Shown here: piece by piece, positions 1 through 12,729 of the stretch
Numbering within the stretch: the first letter of the stretch is position 1
Layout of the letters: each line of letters opens with the position of its first letter
Assembly (NCBI RefSeq): GCF_000715075.1
Contig: NC_134096.1
Coordinates: 37,769,804-37,833,803 of the forward strand
DNA from: Nicotiana tabacum
Taxonomy: Eukaryota > Streptophyta > Magnoliopsida > Solanales > Solanaceae
Direction of reading: 5' to 3'
Length of the DNA: 64,000 nucleotides
The notes under the pieces: model-generated
Told to the model about the DNA's origin: nothing
Databases searched by the model: none
Seen by the model: the letters and a program-made list of their open reading frames with translations, nothing else
Made by a program: the position numbers and the translations under genes

Positions 1-649
1 TATTTGCATATGCATGAAATTATAAATATGAAATGATTCATAAAGCTATTCAGACTTACATGTTGAGTCTTTTACTCCATGTTTCTCCCATATCTTTTAT
101 TTACTGATTTCAATTCCTTATATACTCGGTCCATTATTTGTACTGACGTCGCATTTGCCTTGGGATGATGTGTTTCATGCTCGCAGATCCCGATAGACAG
201 GTTGAGAGTCCTCCAAGTAGGCTATCTGCTCAGCGGAAGGTGTCGGTGCGCTCCATTTGCTCCGGATTTACTTATTTGATCAGTATGATTTGCACATGTA
301 TTGAATAGTATGGTGGCGCCCTGTCCCGACCTTTATGGTATTTATTTACTCTTAGAGGCTTGTAGACATATGTCATGTACGTGAAAGATTGTATGGCCTT
401 GTCGGCCTATGTTTAGTATACGAGTGATCATTTTGGTCTTATAGGCCCATATGTCATATGTATAAGTTTGTATTACATGTTGGGTCATCCTATGTCGAGT
501 ATTCCCTTATGTTTTATTCTAGTTATTTCACGATAGCTTTTCCATCTCATTTACATGTAATAGTATGATATGAAAAGATATGTTATGTTGGTACTCGGTT
601 GAGTAAGGTACTGGGTGCCCGTCACGGCCTAACGGTTTGGGTCGTGACA
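1..649 (+). repeat. Element A 5' LTR, 3' portion only
   Basis: The window opens inside this LTR. It ends with GGTCGTGACA at 649, the terminal form seen in most LTRs here, and is followed after four bases by the primer site. It aligns by eye with about 6431-7056. The conserved block starting near 140 (TACTGACGTC) and an eroded version of the shared stem-loop lie inside it. Confidence 0.85.
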
Positions 650-653
650 AAAG

Positions 654-666
654 TGGTATCAGAGCA
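654..666 (+). other. Primer binding site, element A (tRNA-iMet type)
   Basis: TGGTATCAGAGC plus one base, complementary to the 3' end of plant initiator-Met tRNA, four bases after the LTR end. It fixes the element's orientation as plus. Confidence 0.9.
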
Positions 667-3600
667 GTTCTATCCTAGGGAGTCTACAATCCGTGTCTAG
701 TAGAGTTTTATTTATGGGTGTGTTGTGCACCACACTTATAAGCAGGAGGCTACAGGGCATTTAGGGCTGTCATTCTTTCTTCTTACTCTAGATCTTGTGA
801 TAGAGCTTAGTGGTAAGAATTTAAACTCCTCAATTCTATTTTATTCGTAATAAGACGATACCTACATCCAAAAGACAGTCGATTTTGCATCATGCTTGTG
901 ATGAATAAATGTGAGGTCTTCAGTAGAACATGTGTGTACTAAGACGTGTAAGCTTCTTGATAAGGATCCCTAAGGCAAAAATATCTATCCACTCGTATGG
1001 TAAAAAGGAATAAGGGAATCGAAAAGTAGACACAAGTTTTAGCAAGTAAAAGAAGCAAGGTGAAGAAGGGTACGAGGTACCCAGTTAATGAAGATTAACA
1101 GTATTTACAATTCAAGCAAAGAAATATAAGCATTACGAGTTACTTTCAACAATAACGGAGATATATACAATTAGCCACACCAATCACAATTATTCCCTAT
1201 GGGAGCTGATAGATATAGTTTAAGAGAAGGATGGGATATCAGGATCAAGCTGGGGTTAGAGTAACCCAAAATTGTGGATGGATTGTTAGCATTAGTTGAC
1301 ATTTCCGAAGGATATTGCAAATGTACTAATAGATCTTCTTGTGAGACACCCAGATGGTGCACTCTAAAATAGTACATCTAGATATGGGTACTACAAAAAT
1401 AGGCACTAGAATCCTGGAAGAGATAAATATTATCTTAGTGTGGATCCCGTCCCTAGTAGAGAGAGAATGTTAGGCAACCCGAAGAGCCAGTAGATGGAGA
1501 AAGGGGAGCTAAAAGTAAAATAATGTCTTGTTGAAGTTTTCAGAATAAAGTGATAGACAGAAATGTTAGCAGGGAAATAAGAAGAGAGTTAATGAAGCAT
1601 TATAAGTAAGATGTGATACATGGATGACAACAGTAGATCAAAAAAATGATAGTATTACAGAGTCTATAGCCATGTGAAGGAAAAGACGAGAGGTGTCGGG
1701 CCTTGAGACAACAAAAGAGTATAGGCCATAAAGTCATATCCTAATTTCGAGAAATAAATTCGTGACTCAAACGTGATTACCAGAAGGAAAAGTTAGACCC
1801 CTAGAGTAATAGAAATCAGTATGGGCTAGTGAACAAGATATATTGAACATGAATTAGGGATCAGAAGATTTGATGATAGTCGACATCGTAAGAATTTCAG
1901 AGATCGCGTTCCAGCAATAATAGAATAGACAACAGAAGAATAACCTGTAAAGTTCATTCAGGAAGAGGCTTCCCTAAAGCAAGCACGGTGAGTAGAGTTA
2001 AGGTTAAGGGACTAAGTGTCACCCTTGTGCGTAAGAAATTCAACTATCCCTGGTATAGAAAAATTACCGCAAGGCGAGTAAGATGTCAGTGAAGATGTGA
2101 AAAGAAACAAAAACGCCAAAGATGAAGAGGTAACTATGGAATAGTAAAGAAAGAATGCGGTGAAAAGGCAAAAGGAGCGAGATTGCATTTATTCAAATCC
2201 TACAGATTTGCTATGATTCTAGAACATTATGCATGCACAACGCCGGGGACAGGTAGTAAGGGTTCCCCCGAGATGTTATTGATTAATAAGGAGCCAGTGC
2301 GAGAGGTAAGTTAAGACAAAGGATATAACCCAAGAGAGATTACACGGAATATAGTTATGAGAATGGACCAACGAGTAGTTAGCAGTTGATTCAGGAAGAG
2401 TCTAGTTATGGCTAGACAAGAGGATACAAATAAATCAACAGATCATGCAAGATAAATGTATTGAACCCCAGCATAGGGAATTCAGTCTCGCAGATACGAG
2501 ATCGCAATTGTTGAAAAGAAAAACAATTTTAGATAGGAGTTGGGGTAATTAAAGGTACCGTATGAGGGTTACGGAAATAAAAGAGAGTACCACTGGGAAG
2601 ACAGTCAAAATATCAGTTCAGGAGCAACCCTGCAAGCACAAGGGTGTGGAGGTAAGTAATTACGGAAAATTATAGGCGAGGAAGGACATCAAATATTTCG
2701 TCGAGTATACAATGTAATAAGCTTGCAACTTTAAAAGAGTCAGAGTGTCCTCCCTAAGTGCTACAATGAAAGACTAGCTGGGGAAATAAGGAAGAAGGCT
2801 TCAACCTAACCATAGTAACTTGAAGAAGAAATGGTCATGTAAAGACAGTCTTACTATAACATTGTATGCACTCCATAAGAAACGGGTATACCTACCGTGG
2901 CTAATGAATGGGAAGTAAAATCTAAAGTAATATTCGAGATCATATGGGTTGTACGAAAATTCCGGCATGCGTGGGAACTAAGATAAGCTAAGTATGCATG
3001 CAACAAGGGGGAAGAAAGCTGAGAAGGAACGAAATGAATTAGTCGATCAATGATCCAAAGTTAGTTACGTTATGAACGCACTGAAGATTTCATAGTATTA
3101 TCTATGTATCATATATGTTGACAATCATACAGCCGTAGATGACTCCGGTATAAGTTAAAAGAAAGATTTGAGTCCAGGTCGTAGACAAAGGATTGAATTG
3201 TTAGGAGATTATATCATGGATATTCCATAGCGCCCATGAAAGGCTAAAGTAATAACTAATACCATGAGACGCAGATCGGAAGATAGCTTAAGCCTACATA
3301 CAGGCTGATCTGAGGGAAGAGGAAACTAAAAGAGTTACATCAACTAAGTAAATCATGAGTCTGATTATTGGACCCAGAAAATTATAAAAATTGCGATTGA
3401 GATCATTGCATAATCATTCTTAATATCTGAGGTACAAGAGAGATAGTACAATATCCATATTCTATAACGGCTCTACGATAGAGCTAGTTAGAAGAATACC
3501 AGCCTCAAAAGAAGTCACTATGAAGCTCCCACCAGATTGTGTATGCGCCAAAGGTGCAAGTATTATAATAGAGCTTCAAGTTTTGGGTGTGAATCATACC

Positions 3601-5042
3601 TATGTGGAAGGGGGATTATAAAAGAGATAGAAGATACGATGCGATAGTTTAAGGTAAGTAACGTAAAGGTGAACAACGTACGTGATACTCATGTGCAGAA
3701 GGTTGTGAATAATCCATACTTCAGATAGAGGGCTAGAAGCGTTGGGATTCAGTATCCAGGAATGATAGCGGTGTCAGTAGTGGCATATCTTCCAGCCTAT
3801 TGTTTCTAGGTATCGAGAGGTCTAGTTAATAGAGTAAAGAAGAGTTTGAGATGATGTGATTTCTCGCTTGATGTTCCAGAATAACATAAGCAAATCTATG
3901 GTGCAAGGAAGCTGAAGGAAAGCTGCGATTAGTATAAATGGATATGTGTAGGTCGCAAGCTAAAGTATGGTAGAGCGGCAAGGTTTTAAGAAGACATGAG
4001 TAAGGATAAGGAAAGGCAAGTGAGAGGGTGACGAGAATGGATAAGTCCTCGGGATTAAGCCCATGAAAACAAGAAAGCTAATTGTTTCTCTAAGTTATAG
4101 AAAGTTCAGTATAACCTGAATGAACTCAAAGGAGTCTAAGATTAATAGCATTTAGAAGAGATGGAATGCTGCCCTGGTAGTAGAATAAGGGTGTAATTGT
4201 GATAGATAAAGGATGATGTTTGGGCCTTCGATTGAGTATTGATTTGAAGAAAAAAAAAAAGGGTGGTATTTCATGAATTGTACATGATTAAAATACCCAC
4301 GTAAAGTGAATCACATTGGGATGCTATGAAATACTGTTATGGAAGTATGGTATCACCCCCAGGTGGATCGGGAAAATCACTTCAAATATTCCTCGATGCA
4401 ACGTGAGACCTAGTGATTACGTAAGAGATTTCAAGTTATCAGTGATAGATTGTAGATCAATATTGAGGTGAATCAACAATGGATGGATAAAAGTTACAAA
4501 GTATGAGATGAGACTAGGCCGTCATTCTTAAGATGAACAGTAATGAGGAAGCATTAAAGGACTTAGATTTATACATATGAGATAAGAAACGAGAGTAACC
4601 TGGAGTTTAGTAGCAGACCTCAGTAACCTGGAGTTTGGTACTAAACCGAAGTAAGAGTTATGATATAGTATGACCTACTTAGATGTAGTAAAGCCATGGA
4701 CACCCACATGTACAACTTGTCATAATTCTGTATATGTTCACAAAGTGAGGCCTAGATATTAGCTAAAGGCTAGATGAAAAATGAGAGAAGGGTCACATAG
4801 GCGCACATACAAGGACAAAGTCCTACAAATTGCATGATAGAAAGTAGCAATAGTTATGAAATTGAAAGAATTCCGACCACAAGTCGTGGTGTGAGAAAGA
4901 GGACTAAAGGGGGGAATGCCCTGGCCTTTGGATTTATTCACAGAACAGTTGCCTAGTTGGCAAGGAGAGTACTAAAGTATTCGCAAGAGCTATAGGTTAT
5001 GATAATAATAAGCGCATCAGTCAACATTCGAGGAGGAATGCT

Positions 5043-5058
5043 CCAAAGGGGGGAATGA
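5043..5058 (+). other. Polypurine tract, element A
   Basis: CCAAAGGGGGGAATGA lies directly before the 3' LTR start. It would prime plus-strand synthesis. The preceding CATTCGAGGAGGAATG is typical of the end of Tekay-type interiors. Confidence 0.75.
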
Positions 5059-7056
5059 TGTTACACCCCATGTTTTCATACGTGAAAGTACGCCATAAGT
5101 AAATTGATGAAAGCTCAGAAATGAGATGTTACATCCCGCATTTTCGTACGTTAAACGTTTCGTCGTAAGTTAATCGACGTAAGTTTGGGAATGAGATTAT
5201 TTTGAGATTATAAGTATTATCCTATTTCAAATAAGTGATAAGTAAATTCGTGAAGGTGAGAGGGTGAGCGAATCGAAGAAAATGAATTTCGTCGAAGTTT
5301 GACATATTGGGATTAAAACAAAAGGTCTAAGCTATAATACGGGGTATTTATGGACTTGTGCCATACAAGGTACCACATGACCATGATAGTAAGGTATATA
5401 AAGTATGTTAAAAGTGAGTAGTATTTTAAGTAATTTAAGATAATTCTTAATTATGTAGATAATTGGGTAATTATAGATTTTTAGTGGGAGATTAACTAAG
5501 TAATTAAGCTATTTGGATAAGCTTAATAAGCCCCCAACGTGGAAGCCAAGGAAGTCTTGATCAAAAGCCCACCAAATGACTCTAATTCATGCAGCAAGAT
5601 GGCACCTTAAGAGAGTTTTGTGGCTTAGTCATCATATAAATGGAGCCCACACTAACAAAGATTAAAAACACTTCTAAATTATTTAAGGGAAATGCTTGTA
5701 TAGAAGGAAAGCTTCAGCAAATTTAAGGAAGGGAATTTATACTAAGGAAAGCCTCACTAAATCACATTGTAAGGAAGGAAAGCTTTGGCAAATTTATACG
5801 AAGATTATATTATGTAATAGCAGTGTGGGATGCAATTCTAAGAGAGCACGGTACAATCTTTCTTAAGAATATCATACGAATTTTCACCTACTTCGATCTT
5901 GCCGTTACATGTTTTATCGCGATTGACGTATGTTAGAGGGATTGTCAAGAGAATCGTCTTAGGTATGTTAAGGCTATCCCTACTTTCTTTTTGGCATGAT
6001 TCATACGATACAAACGAAACGAGCAAACGTACAGCTTTTATAAATTACTCTAGGGGTGCCTATGTTCTTGATTCCCCATGTAAATTATTATTATATCTTT
6101 TGTTCATGGGTCTCAGAAAAATATGTAGTTGATAAAGTTATCCGAAAGGCATATTGATCTTATGACATTCCGAGAAATCTTATTAACGTACTTCTTATGA
6201 ATTTCATTCATTTATACATGTACATTGACCCATGACCATATGGCGTTATATACGGGCATATTATATGTATATGGGATACGGGAAAATGTTACGATGTTAT
6301 ATACGCACCACCACCTGATCAGTTGGTATACGATGATGATTTACCCACAGTGGCTGAGATGATATGATGGGATACCCTCAGAGGCTTGATGATATTATGT
6401 ACGCATATACCTATGCATAGTATGACAGTTATACGCATATGAATGACATTATAAATATGAAATGATTCATAGAGCTATTCAGACTTACATGTTGAGACTT
6501 TTACTCCATGTTGCTGATATTTATTCCTTACATACTCGGTACATTATTTGTACTGAAGTCCCATTTACCTGGGGATGCTGCGTTTCATGCCCGCAAGTCC
6601 CGATAGACAAGTTTAGAGTCCTCCAAGTAGGCTATCAGCTCAGCAGAAGGTATTGGTGCGCTCCATTTGCTCCGGAGTTGCTTATTTGGTCAATATAATT
6701 TGGACATATATTGATTAGTATGGCGGGGCCTTGTCCCGACCTTTATAGTATTTATATACTCTTAGAGGCTTGTAGATATATGTCATGTACGTGAAAGATT
6801 GTATGGCTTTGTCGGCCCTATGTTCAGTATACGAGTGATCATTTTGGTCTTATAGGCCAGTATGTCATATGTATAAGTTTGTATTACATGTTGGGTCATC
6901 CTATGTCGAGTATTCCCTCATATTTTATTCTGGTTATCTAACGGCAGCCTTTCCATATCATTTACCTATAATAGTATGATACGAAAAGATTTATGTTGGT
7001 ACTCGGTTGAGTAGGTACCAGGTGCCCATCGGGGCCCATCGATTTGGCTCGTGACA
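5059..7056 (+). repeat. Element A 3' LTR, complete
   Basis: Begins TGTTACACCCC and ends CTCGTGACA, about 2.0 kb. The first 68 bp are tandemly duplicated in diverged form (second copy from 5127). A TATAAAT lies at 5635. The conserved block at about 6550-6577 is followed by the stem-loop region 6578-6597. The next base outside (7057) starts a different LTR, so the element is inserted in older LTR DNA. Confidence 0.85.
5635..5641 (+). promoter_or_regulatory. Candidate TATA box in element A LTR
   Basis: TATAAAT, 576 bp into the LTR, followed by GGAGCCCAC. Placement fits a U3 promoter. No start site can be read, and the matching place in B is not well conserved. Confidence 0.3.
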
Positions 7057-9160
7057 CCGCAATTGCGAGGCATTCTTCGCAATTGCGAGGGTTCGAAATG
7101 GCGACATTTTCAACTGAACAAAAGGTTAGAAAAATCGGGATTTCATCCTATTTCTCACATTTTTGAACTCTAGACTCGGTAGGAGGCGATTTGGAGAGGG
7201 AATTTTCATCTACAAACTTTGGGTAAGTGATTCCAATCAATTTCCAACTATATTTTATGAATATAGCTTAGATTTAACATCAAATTTAGGCGAATCAAAG
7301 AGGACAAATTGAGAAATGTTGTTAAGTTTTTGAAAAATGAGAAATTGAGTTTTGAGAGTTGATTGGACTCGGATTTTTAAACTAATCACACATATGGACT
7401 CTTCTGGTTATGGGTAGTAGGAATCTACCCTTGGACCCGGGTTTTGACCGAGTAAGCCCCGGGTTGACTTTTTGGAAAAAGTATAAAGATCATAGCTTTA
7501 TCTATTGTAATTGTTTTCTGTTGCATTGTTTGATGATATTAAGTCAATTTTGGTTAGATTTGAGCCGTGCGGAAGCGAGTTTTAGGGGAAAAGCTATTTT
7601 CGAGGGTTGAATTAGCCTAGTTGAGGTAAGTATGTTACCTAACATTTGTTTTTGGAGGGCGGGGGACTACCCTTTAGGACTTGGGATTTATTGTGCTATT
7701 TGTATTATGTGAAAGCAAGGTGACGAGTGGGTACACGGGTCATATTATGTTCTAATTCTCATTGTTAATCTACTCTTGCATGTGTTAGTTTATCCTTATA
7801 TGTCTTATTTGACTTTGTTATCACTTGTCTACCTCTTACATGTTGTTTTTCTCTTACAAGCCTAGTTGAAGTCATTGCCTTCTGTATTTCCTTGTTACAT
7901 CTTTAATTGTTGAATTACTTGTGATTGAAGTTGTTATTTCGTGAAGTATCTTCTTGTTGAGTTATTGATGTTGAAGTTATAAAGGCCATTATCACATTGA
8001 TGCGAATTGGTAATTGTTGAGATATCTTCCTTGTTGAGCAATTCACATTCATTGATATTATTGATATTCTTATATACATTGTAGATTAGCCATGGGCTAT
8101 TGTTGTAAAAATATTGATATTGTTGATTTTTGGCAAGTTGTGGCATATGGCCACTTGTGGTGCGAGTTGTTTTTGTATTGTGATATTGATGCGCATGTGG
8201 CGGTATAAGGATAGGGGTTACTGTGCATGCGGCGGCATAGGGTGGGATTTATATACGTTTTGCTAGTAAGGGAATTACTTGAATCCACACGGCGTCATAT
8301 GGTGGACTAAAGTGCGTATAGCTATTTTGGAAAAAATGTTTTCAAAACTATCTAAATGTAAGGCTCACGCGGTGGTAGAAGGAAAGTTGTGATTCTTGTT
8401 GTATACGAGGCAGTACCTCAATTGTGATTCTTGTTATGCATCTCGTGTTGAAAAGTGTTATTGATGGAACAGTTCGTGTTGCTTTTATTCTTCTTTGCCT
8501 TATCATTTTTTGTCCGTATTTGGCTATTGTGGGTCTCTTTATTTGCTTCCATCTTGTTAGCTCTATGCTTACAATTCTATCATTAGTGTATGTTATTAAA
8601 CTGCTTCGTTATTATTTATTTCTCCGCCTTCCACTACTTCTCCTTATTATATTTTCGTTCTTTTTATTATGTCCTAGTAGGTGTCTTGACCTAGCCACGT
8701 CACTACTCTACCAAGGTTAGGCTTGATACTTATTGGGTACCGTTGTGGTGTGCTTATACTACACTTCTGCATATCTTTTGTTAGATCTAGGTACGTCTAC
8801 CCATGCTGGACGTTAGTGATTGATTGTAGCTGTTTTTCGGAGAATTCAAGGTATACCTGCTCAGCATTCACAAGCCTTAGACTCACCTTCCCTTATCTTT
8901 TCGTTATGTTGTATTTCTTTTTCAGACAATGTTGTAGTAGACATTATAGATTATTCTATAGAGATTATGACTCAGTTCTACCGGTTTTGGGAGGAGTGTG
9001 GTTGGGATCCTATTTTGGAAGGTTATATGAGTTTATCAGTTTTACTTTAGTACTCCTGTTTGATTATTTATGTTATGTTATTATTAAATGTTAGGCTAAC
9101 CTAGTCTTAGAGACTAGGTTCCATCACGACATCCTAATGTGGGAAATTGGGATCCTGATA
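7057..9160 (+). repeat. Family F LTR, 5' part missing (host of element A)
   Basis: Starts abruptly at the element A boundary inside a CpG-motif island (CGCAATTGCG at 7058 and 7078). It then carries GGTAAGT at 7222 and 7625, a CpG-bearing repeat block around 8140-8400, and the family-F end GGGATCCTGATA at 9160. The 3' half matches 63148-64000 and the reverse of 35061-37783. Hydrophobic reading frames at 8424-9094 are chance products of T-rich LTR sequence. The missing 5' half should lie left of element A, outside the window. Confidence 0.75.
8140..8400 (+). repeat. Degenerate CpG-bearing tandem repeat in family F LTR
   Basis: Several imperfect copies of a unit containing CATGCGGCGGTATAAGG (near 8190, 8225, 8290, 8370) spaced by tens of bases. 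Related copies are at 63368-63540. They lie between the donor-like sites and the stem-loop. Confidence 0.55.
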
Positions 9161-10267
9161 GAAAAATACCAAACCCTTCGACATATGTAGTCTGTCAAGC
9201 AAAATCGCATCTGTGGTCAAAATAATCGTGCTTGCGATGCCGCATCTGTAGAAAACCCATCGCAGATGCGGAAACTCATTAATCCCTGACCATCCTCTTA
9301 TGCAGATCAACCCTCGCACCTGCGAAAGTGCATCTGATATCTTCATTCTCTTCTGCGGACTTCCTTGCCTAGCTCAACGTCCGCACCTGCGCACACCATG
9401 TTGCACCAGCGCATGCACACCTGTGCTTGCGTAATCGCAGATGTAAAAATTCACTCCCATTTGTGCTCCCAAACAGACCCCGCCTTTCCTCGCACATGCA
9501 CACAATTGGCCGCTCATGCGGCTCTGCATTTGCGGCCAAGACCACGCATGTGTGAAAACACCAGATCCTGCAAATCATCAGCAATCTCACTAAGTCCACA
9601 ATTGATTTGATGTAGACCCGAAACATACCCGAGGCCCCCGGGACCTTAACCAAACATTTCAACAAGTGGAACACAACATGAACTTACTCGTAGCCTCAAA
9701 TCACATCAAACAATACCAAAATCGCGAATGACACCCCAATTCAAGCCTAATGAAACTAATGAACTTTCAACTTCCAAAACGCATGCCGAACCATATCAAA
9801 TCAATTCCGAATGACATCAAATTTTATATGCAAGTCCCAAATGACACAACTGACATATTGCAACTTCCAGAACCAAAATCCCAACTGAATATCAATAAAG
9901 TCAACTTCCGGTCAAACCTCTCAACCTTCCAAACCTTCAACTTTCCTACTTTCACCAAAAAGCACCAAATCAACTTACGGACCTCCAAATTAACATCTAT
10001 ACATACGCCTAGGTTCGAAATCACTATACGAAGCTATAGGAATTATCCAAATACCCTTCCGAAGTCATCTACATTATAGTCAAACTCCGATCAACTCTTT
10101 TAACTTAAGCTTCCAACCTTAAGACTAAGTGTTCCAATTCAGTCCAAGACCTTTCCGAATCCAATCCAACCACCACGGCAAGTCACATAACTACAAATGA
10201 ACATAGAAGAGGCAATAAATTAGGGAAGAAGGTTACTATACATAAAATGACCGGCCGGATAGTTACA
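9161..10267 (-). repeat. Long LTR, 5' 1.1 kb only (family H), minus strand
   Basis: On the minus strand it begins TGTAACTATCCGGCCGG at 10267 and runs to 9161, where the family F LTR end interrupts it. It aligns by eye with 38940-40319 (TGTAACGATCCGGCCG). Positions 9180-9560 form a CpG-motif island with many CGCACCTGCG-like units. No coding content; reading frames there follow the repeat. Confidence 0.65.
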
Positions 10268-10939
10268 GATATTTAGGTTCTTCCCCTAACAAATTTTTTG
10301 CTTGTGTATTATTGGGTTGTTTTATGCAATTTTTTTTTCATGTACCTCCCTCATCCCACCCCTTTATTTGTTCACTTTCAAATTATGCTCATCATGTACC
10401 TCCCATTCCCTTTCCCTTACTTGCTTCAATATTTAATTATGTTTTCGTATTATATGTTTTATTTGAGAATTATGCTAACTATCTTCCTTTTCCTTTTCCT
10501 TTCCCTTTCTCTTTCTTTATTTTTTTTTTGCCTTTTTAAAAAATTTCCTTATGTGCTTTACTATTCCGATGCAAAATTACTTGGCTATGTGTTACTTCTT
10601 TCATTAACATGTTTCCAATATCATACTCTACTCATGCCCTTTATCAACATAGCGGAGCTTGATGAGTGACTGCACTTTCCAAAATTATCCCTTAAATCAG
10701 GAAGGCTTATTTGTGGTAGACTAGTTGATTAGTGGTACAATTGTCGGTCCCGTGCCTTTTCCTCCCAAGTTGTCCGTTTGAGAGTATATGTTAGACCCTT
10801 AGAAATCTATTCTAGTGAAAATGTTGCATATATCATGTTGAACCTTGGATGGATTAATACTCTTGGTGTATTAAGTACGTTTAGACAACCTTGCCAAAGA
10901 GAGTGGATTACTACATCCCAAGTGACAACTTTCATAGTT
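10268..10939. other. Unassigned AT/pyrimidine-rich DNA
   Basis: Contains several TC-rich runs (10490-10535) on the plus strand and no recognised repeat or gene. The apparent hydrophobic reading frame at 10298-10669 is explained by pyrimidine-rich composition. Confidence 0.4.
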
Positions 10940-12729
10940 TGTCGCGCCCCATTTTCTAGCGAAGCGGGCTTCGACATGTGACAACTTTTTTAAATAGATA
11001 TTAAAAGAGAAGAGTCTCCACCTAACGATTATTGAGGCGCGTTAGGGTACCTATTTGCAAACAACTCTATTTTAACTAGTATGTGTTACTAAGATCGGGT
11101 AAGGGCTCATATTACCTCAAAGAGAAGGTGTTACATACTCCCGAGGTCCACAACTGTTGTTCCCGACCGAATTCCATACCATATGGTATTTATCGAATTA
11201 TAGTTAGTTATCCTAAGTGAGCATGCAAGTTAATCCACTATTGAATTAAAGGAACAAAGGTCTAGGTAAGCAATTAATTATTATAGGTGAAATGATTAAT
11301 CAAAGAAGTAATACACAAATAATGTAAAAGAAATAATTTGGGAGAATAGACTCCATTCATTAACAAACTAATTGGGTACCACTCTTTTGGCTACAAGATA
11401 TACAACTTAGTCAAACCTAGATTTCAACAAACTAAGTATAGAAGGAACATTTAGACAAAATGGGTGTGTGTGGGGGGGGGGGGTCGGTATATATTTAAGC
11501 CTAAAGGATTACTCCGTACAACATAAATAATACTTCGCAACCCTTTTAAGTGCAAGGGTTGCTCATATTATCTAGCGAGCATAGACTATCTTCTCCAGCT
11601 ACCAGATATCTTTAAGTTGTTTACCTAAAGCGTACTAATTGAATTCTAGATCATACCCTACTTATTCCTACTCATCCCATGCCTATGGTCCAGGAGGCAT
11701 TGGACCTCTACATAGTAGCTTTAGACCCGTCCTAGGATGCTCAAAATTAAAGGACTAGGCGCCATATAATTTAAACAAATAGGACTCCATCTATAGTACA
11801 ATTAGCACAAAGGGGATCACGTTTACCTCCACAAATAGACTCGTATGAATGTCAAGTGAATAACGATTAACAATGATTGGGTAGAGGCAGAAAGGATAGG
11901 TAAAAACCCAATGAACATGCTCTTATGAAATTGAGACAAACAATTATGGACTACTGCGCATGGGATTAGTCAGGCCTAAGGCATGGTTTCTATGTGAATA
12001 CATGGATGGCCAGTTATAATTAATTATGTTTAAAACTCATATATGGATAACTCAAAGAAGACTTCGTTAGTTAACTCCTACAGGCAAGACTTCTAAATGA
12101 TCATGTGCATATTGTTTTTAGATAACATAGCAGTTAAGGGATTCAAGTTCTTGTTTATGTATCTTGTAGTCATGATTTCTAGGTGAAAAACACAGCTGCT
12201 AATATGAACAATTGGCTAATTAATTAAATCCTATAGGCATGATGTTAAGTGTTTAATCTTAATACATGGTTTGTAAGTGAAGGAGCAATCAAGTTAACAC
12301 AAAGTACGTCATGTGGGAATCCTCTCTAATCTCATTGACATTATTCAGATGTTCAAGGCCCTAAATTCATGATTTCTAAACGGATAAGCAAGATCGAAGG
12401 TCGTATAGGCACGCTATCTATTAGCAGGTAGTACACAAAAATAGAACACGAGGGACAAGTAACAAATAAAGTCATATGGCTCCTATTGGCATGTTCTCTA
12501 TCCATTTAAGTGAGAATTAGAATACCCCAGTCCCTTTTCAATTATTTGGCCCATCATTCATTTATACAAGTTATTATAGGCCCAAATAGAATGATTACAA
12601 GCCCAATTATAAATATAGAGTAACCCACTAAAGATTTGGGCCTTCAAGTAGACTTAGAAATTCATGTGGATGGCGAGCCCAAACTCTAGGTGATGATAGT
12701 GTACTTCAAACCCCCAATACCAAATCTGG
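10940..12729 (+). repeat. Tat/Ogre-like long repeat, left part
   Basis: Starts TGTCGCGCCCC. It contains the order of short blocks also found at 25373-25640: a segment like GAGTCTCCACCTAACG, then GGGTAAGGGCTC, then GAGAAGGTGTTACATACTC. I recall such blocks from long plant LTR repeats (Ogre/Tat type), so the class is a recollection and not shown here. It is interrupted at 12729 by element G and resumes at 22930. A G run lies near 11470. Nothing coding seen. Confidence 0.4.
12725..12729. repeat. Target-site duplication of element G, left copy
   Basis: TCTGG directly outside the LTR end. The right copy is CCTGG at 22930-22934. Confidence 0.7.

Larger units (their letters stand above)
650..5058 (+). 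other. Element A interior, non-coding
   Basis: About 4.4 kb, purine-rich on the plus strand, with only short chance reading frames. Blocks are conserved with element B: for example, around 4190-4380 (the run TGTAATTGTGATAGATAAAG and the stretch before GGTGGATC) and around 1020-1140. A short direct repeat, AGTAACCTGGAGTTT, occurs twice near 4595-4640. The stretch 1171-1440 differs from the matching place in B, where a gag fragment sits. No function can be assigned. Confidence 0.7.
1..7056 (+). mobile_element. Element A: non-coding long-LTR retrotransposon (LARD-like), 5' end outside window
   Basis: The 3' part of a 5' LTR (1-649), a tRNA-iMet-type primer site, a 4.4 kb interior, a polypurine tract and a complete 2.0 kb 3' LTR follow in order. 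Positions 1-649 match roughly 6431-7056 closely. The interior has no gag or pol reading frame on either strand that I recognise. The same interior occurs in the opposite orientation at 52812-56996 (element B), so this is a family and not a single decayed copy. Large retrotransposon derivatives of this kind depend on proteins from autonomous relatives. The primer site and the purine tract resemble Tekay-type chromoviruses, the likely helpers (inference). Confidence 0.8.

Noticed and set aside
654..666. TGGTATCAGAGC sites considered as tRNA gene pieces
   Set aside because: They are primer binding sites: directly inside LTR ends, 12-13 bases only, without tRNA arms or promoter boxes.
1171..1377. 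68-codon minus-strand frame in element A at the place where B has a gag piece
   Set aside because: It does not resemble gag or any family I know, and is not preserved in B.
8424..9094. Overlapping hydrophobic reading frames that look like membrane proteins
   Set aside because: They lie inside a family F LTR, arise from T-rich sequence, and the matching LTRs at 63148-64000 and 35061-37783 do not keep the frames.
10298..10669. 123-codon hydrophobic frame
   Set aside because: Low-complexity pyrimidine-rich DNA explains the Phe/Leu/Ser content. No family resemblance, no neighbours.
11460..11490. G run of about 13 bases, and a similar one near 41150
   Set aside because: Simple homopolymers in AT-rich DNA, prone to sequencing error. 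No sign of a G-quadruplex array.
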